A DNA stretch of 64,000 bases from Flectonema sp. DT1601. Taxonomy: Eukaryota > Euglenozoa > Diplonemea > Diplonemida > Diplonemidae. The first letter of the stretch is position 1, and each line of letters begins with the position of its first letter. The DNA lies in the NCBI GenBank assembly GCA_964019425.1, contig OZ025835.1, positions 372,001-436,000 of the forward strand, given 5' to 3'. This document shows, piece by piece, positions 56,668 through 64,000 of the stretch. The position numbers and the translations under genes are program-made. The notes beneath the pieces were generated by a model. It had not been told where the DNA came from and did not search any database. It worked only from the letters and a program-made list of their open reading frames with translations.

Positions 56668-59350
56668 TTAGTTTTGAAGCATCTCGGGTTGAACATCATC
56701 AGCCATGTATGATCCACCCATAGGAGGAGTATAAAGTGTCGATTCACCATCAAGCTGAATTGTGAAAGCACCAACAGAAGCGAGTTGCGCATTAGGGTGA
56801 AGAACATTACCAACAGTATCTGAAATACTGACTGATTCAGGTTCACGATTCAATTCACTTGCGACAGCATGATGAAGTGATCCAACTAAAGTATGAACAC
56901 TAAATATTGAACTTCCAACAGCAATGAGACCCGATGTTGATATTACTTTTTGATTCAGAGACGATTCTTGTGATGGTTCCCACATCCTCGGTTCAACAAC
57001 TTCTTGTCCTGATGCGACATAACTCCAATCAATGTCATTCAACAGCACATCTGATCGAGTGTCAGTAGTTGGGTTGTTGTAAACACCGCTACCATTACTT
57101 TGATTATTATTATTATTATTATTATAAGCAGAGCTGTTATTGTTATTATCATACGACGTGTTTCCATAAATTGGATTCTGATTCTGATTCTGATTCTGAT
57201 TATTATTTTGATTATTAGGGAGTTCAAGAGACTCTAGGTGAGGAGTTGGATTACGAGAAGTGGAAGGGCCGTTTGACTCCAAGTCAGCATCATCAGTCGG
57301 AATAAGTGGAGGAAGATCTGGTACCTCTGACTGTCTATGAATAATAGGCTGATTTATAATGGAAGGTGGAAATGCATGTGGAGGATGCGGATGACCAACT
57401 GGTGGAGGGTATGGAAACCCCCAACCAGGTCCTGGAGGAAGGTGACCCGGGATATGATGTGGGTGAGGCATCATTCCTGGTGGTGGTGGCGGAGGTGGTG
57501 GAGGTCCGAATACCATATGAGGAGGTGGCACATGATGCATCTCATTCCCTAACCCTTCCCTTGCGGCATAATATAACTCCATCGGTACGATAATTCCGTT
57601 CTTATCGCAGACCTTAACCAGTTTTTGAACTACTACTTTACCAAAGCTGCTGCGAAGTAATTCCCAAAAATTAACACCAATCGCACTTATAACATATTCA
57701 AGATCTTGTCTACCAGAATGCTCAACAATCTTCTGAACAACATAATTACCGAATTGATTATCAGAAAGAGAAACGATTCGCAATGGTCGTCCGGGAGCTT
57801 CAGGAGAGAGCAACATTTTGATAAATTCAGCTTTTTCTGGTGGTTGGCTAGCAGAGAAACAGTTTTCTACCACATTTGAAGCAAACTTATGTAGAGAATA
57901 CCGAAGGAGATTATTAATGATATTCGTATACACTACACGTGCATAGCATTCTTTACTTGTCGTGATGACGTACTGGATAACGTAGTTCCCAAACTGATCT
58001 TCGACGAGCGATTCAATGCCAGAAAATAGCTCCGCCATGACGTGACCAATTCTATTCTCTTCAGCAATGCCTCTGTCACCTCGTTGATATTCAGCTATAA
58101 TTCTTTCAATGATTCGACAACCGTAAATGTGTTTACTAACATCAACTAAAAGGTTCTTTAGACTGAAAGTTATAATATCAGTAGCCTCAGGAAGGACTTC
58201 AATACACTTTTGAATAACGTGATTACCATGTTGATCCTTAACGATATCGACTATTGCAGTAGAGAGATGCTTTACTATTGTAGAGCGATCAAGGGGCGAT
58301 ATAACATCCAGAGCACTTTGAAGAACTCTACAACCATACATGTGAACGCTGAGTTGTAAACAATTGTCGACTATTATTTTTCCCAGTTGTTGAACCTCGT
58401 GAGGAGCTCCTCGTCGAAGTAATTTTTGTACTACGTAGTTACCAAACTGGTCTCTTATAATATCAAGGGGACTTCCCTCTATTACCTCACAAAACATGTC
58501 TCCTCTTATCTCAGGATCTCCTTGATCAATAAGTGCTTGAAGGTATTGACTACCACACTTCTGTCGACACATTGCCGGAACACATCCTCTCCATGTGATC
58601 TCACCATCAGCTATGTCATTTAATTCGCGTGGTGGTGGTTGTGGTGCTGATACAGGAAAGCACACGTGACGACTTAACCCTACCGGCATACTTCTCTCCA
58701 CACCCTGTTCCTGGTTGTCAAAAAAATATAATTCAAAAGACGCATCACAATGATAGAACTGTTTTATAAATATAATCGATAGTAGCTACATTCTGATATA
58801 AATCTGTTTGAGGAAGTAGTATGAGATTAGAGAAGCTGGATGTGAGTTCACTCAGTGTGTCTTTTTTCATTTCTTTCGATTCATTTTTTTTTTTTTTTTT
58901 TTTTTTGGTTTACTCTTTTTTTTAAGTCTCAGAAAATGAGGTGTAATGTTGTGGAAGGAGGCCCGTCAATCTCCTCCCCTCCCTGCCTCTGGGTTGTGTC
59001 TACTTTCATTTTTTTTTTTTTTTTTTTTTTTTTGCTCACTATGAAGCAAAATAATGCAGAGGACCCACTTTGTGCCTTCCTACCACGATGGTGACTGTTA
59101 TTGTTTTGTTATGTTTAAAATTCAAAAATTAAAAAAAAAAATAACATAAAGGGAGACATACCTTGTAGGTGACCCACCACCCAGGTTCAGAGATCTTTGA
59201 GTAGCTGACTGAGTTCCAACCTGTTCCCTTTACTAGGTTTGGGTTTCTGATACCTCCCTCTTTGTGTTGGTGGTTGTGTACCTCAAGTGCTGATTTTACG
59301 GCGTTTTTTGAGGCGCTTGGGACGAGGGTCAAGTGTGGGGCAGTAGGCAT
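56668..59350 (-). CDS. Pumilio (PUF) family RNA-binding protein, two exons
   Basis: Exon 1 (59350-59162, 63 codons from ATG) and exon 2 (58710-56668) join across a 451-bp GTATGT...CCAG intron in phase 0, giving 743 residues. The Pumilio homology domain fills about residues 85-430, with eight repeats. The RNA-contact positions read: repeat 1 GSQYLQ, 2 GNYVVQ, 3 GCRVLQ, 4 GNHVIQ, 5 GCRIIE, 6 GNYVIQ, 7 ASNVVE and 8 GNYVVQ. Family members bind UGUA-containing 3' UTR elements and repress or localise mRNAs. The Glu at repeat 5 is unusual. The C-terminal half is Pro/His-rich and then Asn/Gln-rich, a low-complexity tail that could drive condensation. Exon 1 is less certain: it has a good donor, ends in frame and carries Trp-rich sequence, but matches nothing I know. 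A TTTTTTCAG ends 33 nt before its ATG. Confidence 0.88.
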
Positions 59351-59639
59351 ATTGAAAGTGTGTAAGGTTACTTTTGTGTATATCTGAAAAAAGGGAATTT
59401 GTGAATAGTTTATGCACGAACTGAATAGAGAAAACAAAGATACTAAAAAAAAAAAAATTCCTTATTATGTTATTGAAGTGCACCTGTCAAATAGGAAAGA
59501 AAAATTAATTCACATCAAACCAACACATTCCAAAGAAAACCTGTCATAGACAGACAAAGTAGCGACGAAACGAAGCATAGATAAGATAATATATAAAGGG
59601 TTATTGTTCTTCAATAGTATTATTTATTTCTTAGTTCTC

Positions 59640-59671
<32 letters not shown>

Positions 59672-60147
59672 TTTTTTTTTTTTTTTACTCTTGTCATCTT
59701 CTTTTCAAACGAAAGCCCATCCTTAACAAACGAGACTATAAAACCCGTCTCTCTCTCCCAGAGAGAAAGAGTGATTACTTTAAATAAAGTAAAAAGACTA
59801 ACCGAGTCTCTTATCTCACGTAAATGACAAGGTTCTTATATCAACTGAAGGAAGAAACTGCTGATCAGAATCGAAGTAGCTCAGGAGATGCGAACCAGCC
59901 TGTTGTCTAAAACTGAATTGTTAGAACTTCAGGCCCCAGGGGAAGTAAAAATAAGATTGTTAATCTACTTTCGGAACTGCTTCTCCTCAAAAAATAATAT
60001 TAGTACGTGTATGACTCATAAAAACAGAAACGAATTTGTCCTAACGGAAAGCACTCGCAGTGAACGGGGGAGGGAGAGAGACAGGGAATGCAGGACGGAT
60101 AGACCGACTTAAGTTTTATGAAGTGTCCCACCTGAGGGACTGTTGTT

Positions 60148-60181
<34 letters not shown>

Positions 60182-60558
60182 CCTCCTCTACTTTTTGTTA
60201 CTACTATTACAATATATTGAACTCCCCTCGTCTAAAGTATTTAATCGAAAAACGCAGAATAGAACTTTTTTTATTGCCTTTGAAAAGCTCTATTAAAGAA
60301 CTCTCTCTCCCCCTACCGAGAAGGGGAGGCTGGGGTTTAAAAAAAAAGATGCGAAAGGGAAAAGCTAATAACATCTTAATTTAGAAACGAAGTCTGTGAA
60401 GGGTGGACGGGTGAACGCCTAAGTTTGTTTTATTTGAAAACATAAAACAAAATAGCTGTTGAGGTGTTGGGAGATAAAACCAGCATCAAGTTTCTGGTTT
60501 TCCCCTGTTTAATTATTTATGAAGGTATCGGGTATATAATGAAATTATATAAAATCAC

Positions 60559-60597
<39 letters not shown>

Positions 60598-60791
60598 AGA
60601 AATAAAAAAAATCTTCTTTTTTTTTTTTTTTTGCACTACTTTCATGGTTTTGCCACGATTCTTAAAGAAATGAAGAAAGTGGGAAAAAAAAAAAAAAAAA
60701 AAAAAAGAAGGAAAGAAAGAAAGAAAGAAAGAAAGAAAGAAAAAAAAAAAGAAAAAAAGAGAAAAAAAACACCGTTCGGAATTGACCAGCA

Positions 60792-60877
60792 TAAGTTCAT
60801 TACAAAAACACACTGTTCTGCTGTTCCATAATACACTGTGGAATACGTAGTTTCAGTAGCCTTAATCTTATACTACT
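60792..60877. repeat. 86-bp dispersed repeat R1, copy 2
   Basis: Same orientation as the copy at 13262-13347, differing at only a handful of positions, and followed on both sides by unrelated sequence. It lies in the spacer between the CCCH-type gene and the Pumilio gene. Confidence 0.75.
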
Positions 60878-61060
60878 TCCATTTACAAGCAGATAGTTAG
60901 TAAAAAGAATTCATAAGCTGCTGCATAACAATGCTATAGAGTACCTGGGTAACTCACAGCAACAGAAGACTCAACCGTAGCAACTCAACACGGACCGAAC
61001 AACTCCCTTAAGTAGTCAGACACACTACTGAGGAGTGTCATACGAAGAAAGGGGAAAAGG

Positions 61061-61235
61061 GGGGGGAAAAAAAAATATTTAAACCATTCAGATTAGCCTT
61101 ATATTTCGTTGAACGCAGACAGAATCCTGTCGCACGAGGGGAAAATAAATCATGATCATAAAAAATGACGGCTTTCAATCTGAACTGTTTCTTCTCCGAC
61201 TACGTTAGTATTTAAAAAAAAAAAAATTAAAAAAA
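61061..61235 (+). repeat. dispersed double-hairpin element with A-tail, copy 2
   Basis: Arms 61081-61098 and 61170-61190 pair as in copy 1, but the loop is 71 nt rather than 19 nt. The second hairpin (61196-61208) is imperfect. The element again ends in A-rich sequence, and a G-rich then A-rich stretch precedes the left arm in both copies. Conserved flanks with a variable loop suggest the stem is the preserved part. Confidence 0.5.
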
Positions 61236-61964
61236 AAAAAACGATCAACATTATATCGTCAGGTTGTTGTCTTTTTTTTTTTTTTTTTTTTTTTTTTCTT
61301 CACTTTTTTCTTTTCACTAAGATCAGTCTTAGGAGCGAAAAAAAAAAAATAAATAATAAATAAATAATAATTGCGGTGACAAGTTTCCCTTATAGGTATT
61401 GTTTTTTCTGCAAAAAAAAAACAAAAAATGAAACACAATCTAATTAGTAAAGATAGTAATATTATTTTATTTTATTTTATTTTATTTTGTGTTTTCAATT
61501 CCTTCTCACATCGCATCACTAATAAGTAAATAAAACATAAGAAAAGAACTGACAAACAACACAATCAGAAACAGCGAGCAAATACAGTGAAAGGAGGATG
61601 CAAAAAGATTTTGGACCCGCTACCGAATAGGACGTTTGATTTAGTCAGATTAAAAATTTTAGTACCGACGCAACAACGACAGCGTTTTTTTTATATGATA
61701 CCACTATGGGGAAAGGAGAAAGAAACAAATACACCGACCTGATGTATATTTTGGATCAGGTACGTAACAAAAATGAACATAACATCAAAAAAAAACGAAA
61801 GTAAGAAAATTAAAAAAAAAAAAAACGTTAATTCACCGCAAAAGGCGGCTGACACCAATACTTTTTTCCTTATTATACAACAAAAGAGCTACCACTTTTT
61901 TTTTTTTTTTTTTTTTTAAAAAAAGAAACCCCTGATATAATTTTTTTTATATTTTATTTCTACT

Positions 61965-64000
61965 CTACGATATCGGCACCCGTTGAACAGGATGAGGCAT
62001 CTGATGAGGGTGCGCATGATTACCCATCGGTGGTTGTTGTTGAATATAAGGAGGTGCTTGTGACTGTGACTGTGACTGTGATTGGCCATCATGGTGATAC
62101 CCAATCGGAGCTGTACCATCACTAAGTTGAGGATGAACGGATGTCTGATACATCGGAGGTGGCTGAGAAGGTGCAGAGTTCGGAGTAGACACATGAGGAT
62201 CAGGGTTATGTTGAACTAAAGGAGATTGAAGCTGCTCATAATTCGAAATAATATTTTGTGATTGACCTGCTTCCTGTCCAGACGGATATATCTGGGGATG
62301 TGATTGTGATTTCTGATCTTGTTGAGGGAGTTGTGATGTAGTCTGACCTCCCCGCTGTGGTAGCTGTTGTTGTTCTATACTTCTGTAAGGATCTTGACTA
62401 TGCTGTACCATCGGAGACGGAATATCATAACCTCCTCCTTGAGGTGCAGGTATACCTCCCCCTTGAGGTGCAGGTATACCTCCTCCTTGAGGTGCAGGTA
62501 TACCTCCTCCTTGAGGTGCAGGTATACCTCCCCCTTGAGGTGCAGGTATACCTCCTCCTTGAGGTGCAGGTATACCTCCCCCTTGAGGTGCAGGTATACC
62601 TCCCCCTTGAGGTGCAGGTATACCTCCCCCTTGAGGTGCAGGTATACCTCCCCCTTGAGGTGCAGGTATACCTCCCCCTTGAGGTGCAGGTATACCTCCC
62701 CCTTGAGGTGCAGGTATACCTCCACCTTGAGGAGGAGGCTGGTCCTGACTCGGATACCCTGAAGGATGAGTTTGAGTCTTTTGTTCCGGCTGCTGAGTTT
62801 GTGGATGCTCAACACTTATATAAGAAGGAGGAGGTGGATGTTGATATCCAACTTGTTGATATTGCTGTTGCTGTAAGAACTGCTGTTGATGAACTTGTAA
62901 ACTTCTAACAGGAACTTCTTCAGGAGTAGCGTATGGTTGATGTTGTTTACTAGTTGACTGATCAAGGTAATCATAATCGTATGTATCATAAGTACCTATT
63001 GATTCAGTTGCTGGATAGTTTTCATAAGGTGAATGAGAAGAATAGGATTGTTGCGATTGATGTGAAAGATGTTGTTGTGGAGGTAGTTGCCCTGGTAGCC
63101 CATCACTAGCACCACTGTAAGTTCTATTCTGAGGAAGCGCCGCGGGAGTAGCTGGCTGACTCACACCATTCAGAACACCGGCACTACCAGCTTCAACAAG
63201 TTCTCCACCTGAAGTTCGTGAAGCCTCATTGTGTTTCTTAGCCTCTGTCTGCTCACGTGTTCTATGGACATGTAACTGTGTGCATTCAACACCCATTGGA
63301 CAGCATCCCATTCCTCTTGCAAATGAATCGCAGTGCGGTATGGCTGTTGGTCGTAATCTCCATTGAAGATGACAAATACGACATCTTAGTATTGCCCAAC
63401 CTCTCTTAACTCTAACATTATCCCAACTGTTATGTGTACAGGGTTTAGTTAGAGCAACTCCTACTGGTTGACTGCTATTCTGTCCAGTCTGTCCGTTGTC
63501 TCCCTTCAACTGTGGTGTTAAGGAAGTAGTTCGAAAGGTAGTCGGAGAGAAGTGTGAGATGGGATACACTCGCCTGTTTGTATTATTGTTTTTTTTGTTT
63601 TCAAAAAAACACATAAACGACTTTTTTTTTAAGTTACAAAAAACAAACGACAACATACAACTCCATTAGTCTTTCTTTATGAACGCGATATACCCAAAGT
63701 TGTTTAGTGTGATAATTATCTATCTTTGGTGTCAACTCGATTTCATACTCAGCGTTGACAATACCAGTTCCTGGTCCCATGCTATTAAATGAGTGAGGAA
63801 TCCATGTTAAAGTTGATTGACCATTTCCCCAAACTGCTTCAAGGACGCGATTGTAGTGAATACAAACTTCAGCATGGCCGTGAGCTTTTGACTTAGCGAC
63901 AGAATCGTATATATTTATATCTGAATGAGTGTACTTTGATACCCAATCAGTCACCCATCCTTCGTCCATTGCCTGTTGAAATAGAGACCAAGTTCTCTTA
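61965..64000 (-). CDS. CCCH zinc-finger-like protein with GGGIPAPQ repeat tail, 5' end outside window
   Basis: Exon sequence enters from the right edge and is open (KRTWSLFQQAMDEGWVTDWV) to a GTATGT donor, so the exon part seen is 64000-63659. An 85-bp intron follows, and exon 2 is 63573-61965. The junction is in frame (phase 2) and gives at least 650 residues. After an N-terminal region of unknown fold, a Cys/His cluster (ILRCRICHLQW, then HCDSFARGMGCCPMGVECTQ and LHVHR) looks like a CxxC knuckle followed by a CCCH-type finger. Such fingers often bind RNA. The C-terminal 400 residues are Gln, Pro, Tyr and Ser-rich and include 12 tandem GGGIPAPQ units. Whether this is an mRNA-binding regulator is inferred from composition. 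The stop is at 61965. Confidence 0.7.
62436..62730 (-). repeat. 24-bp minisatellite coding GGGIPAPQ, about 12 units
   Basis: The units are nearly identical at the nucleotide level, differing mostly at one synonymous site (tcctcc versus tccccc). This indicates recent expansion or homogenisation, in contrast to the older, synonymously diverged repeat in the polycystin-like gene. Confidence 0.9.

Larger units (their letters stand above)
59351..61964. other. 2.6-kb spacer with dispersed repeats, no gene recognised
   Basis: Contains a CT repeat (59640-59662), T runs (59663-59686 and 60150-60181), the longest A run in the window (about 60560-60594), further A/T blocks, and second copies of two dispersed repeats (60792-60877 and 61061-61235). 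Frames that remain open are poly-Lys or poly-Phe. A 5-bp hairpin (60125-60140) sits just before the poly-T run, probably by chance. Confidence 0.55.

Noticed and set aside
60121-60182. Five-bp hairpin followed by about 32 T, like a bacterial terminator
   Set aside because: The genome is eukaryotic, T runs are everywhere, and a 5-bp stem is expected by chance.
60642-60836. Small minus-strand frame starting MYYGTAEQ, similar to one at about 13306
   Set aside because: The similarity comes from the 86-bp dispersed repeat. The frames diverge into poly-Phe right after it, so a shared peptide is not supported.
62357-62908. Plus and minus alternate frames of the GGGIPAPQ repeat
   Set aside because: Simple 24-bp periodicity keeps every frame open. 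The Pro/Gly frame is continuous with the zinc-binding region and a natural stop.
1-64000. tRNA, rRNA, snRNA or CRISPR features
   Set aside because: No B-box-like GGTTCGAATCC pattern with a matching cloverleaf, no rRNA-like block and no regularly spaced repeats with unique spacers were found by reading. A covariance search would be decisive.

Overview
This is nuclear DNA from a eukaryote, most likely a single-celled protist. The evidence is long, mostly uninterrupted genes with a few GT-AG introns (71-85 bp, plus two of about 400-450 bp), families found only in eukaryotes (DYRK kinase, Pumilio, Cdc34-like E2, P2X, polycystin-1-like), and AT-rich spacers full of A or T runs of 10-35 bases. The lineage cannot be fixed from the window alone. 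No rRNA, tRNA, CRISPR array, reverse transcriptase or transposase was recognised by eye.

All 17 supportable genes lie on the minus strand. From right to left, the direction of transcription, they are: a CCCH zinc-finger-like protein with a Gly-Ile-Pro repeat (5' end outside the window), a Pumilio-family RNA-binding protein, a Cdc34-like ubiquitin-conjugating enzyme with a C-terminal UBA domain, an ABCB-type half transporter, and three tandem copies of a very unusual Na/Pi-cotransporter gene. Next come a 2,667-residue cadherin-like surface protein, a 2,701-residue polycystin-1-like receptor with a Thr/Pro stalk, a P2X-like ligand-gated channel, a membrane protein with an NxG solenoid, and a DYRK1-like kinase with poly-His and poly-Gln tails. 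The series ends with a 66-residue ORF, a TMCO3/KEA-type cation/proton antiporter, a single-pass membrane protein, a coiled-coil protein and a PPR-like protein that runs off the left edge.

In 13 of the 14 distinct genes whose start codon is inside the window (counting the triplicated gene once), a splice-acceptor-like AG, usually preceded by pyrimidines, lies 5-41 nt before the likely ATG. No upstream coding exon is visible for these genes. Together with the one-strand layout this raises the possibility of polycistronic transcription with spliced-leader addition. 5'-UTR introns are the alternative.

The Na/Pi genes are the strongest find. Each joins an SLC34-type transporter (two QSSS repeats) to a C-terminal four-helix module with a claudin-like GLWxxC signature and a roughly 600-residue insert. 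The copies are nearly identical in coding sequence and intron. The leftmost copy nevertheless has strongly diverged flanks and a cluster of acidic/neutral-to-basic substitutions in one loop. Two small dispersed repeats, one of them a double hairpin with an A-tail, occur near 11.9-13.3 kb and again near 60.8-61.2 kb.
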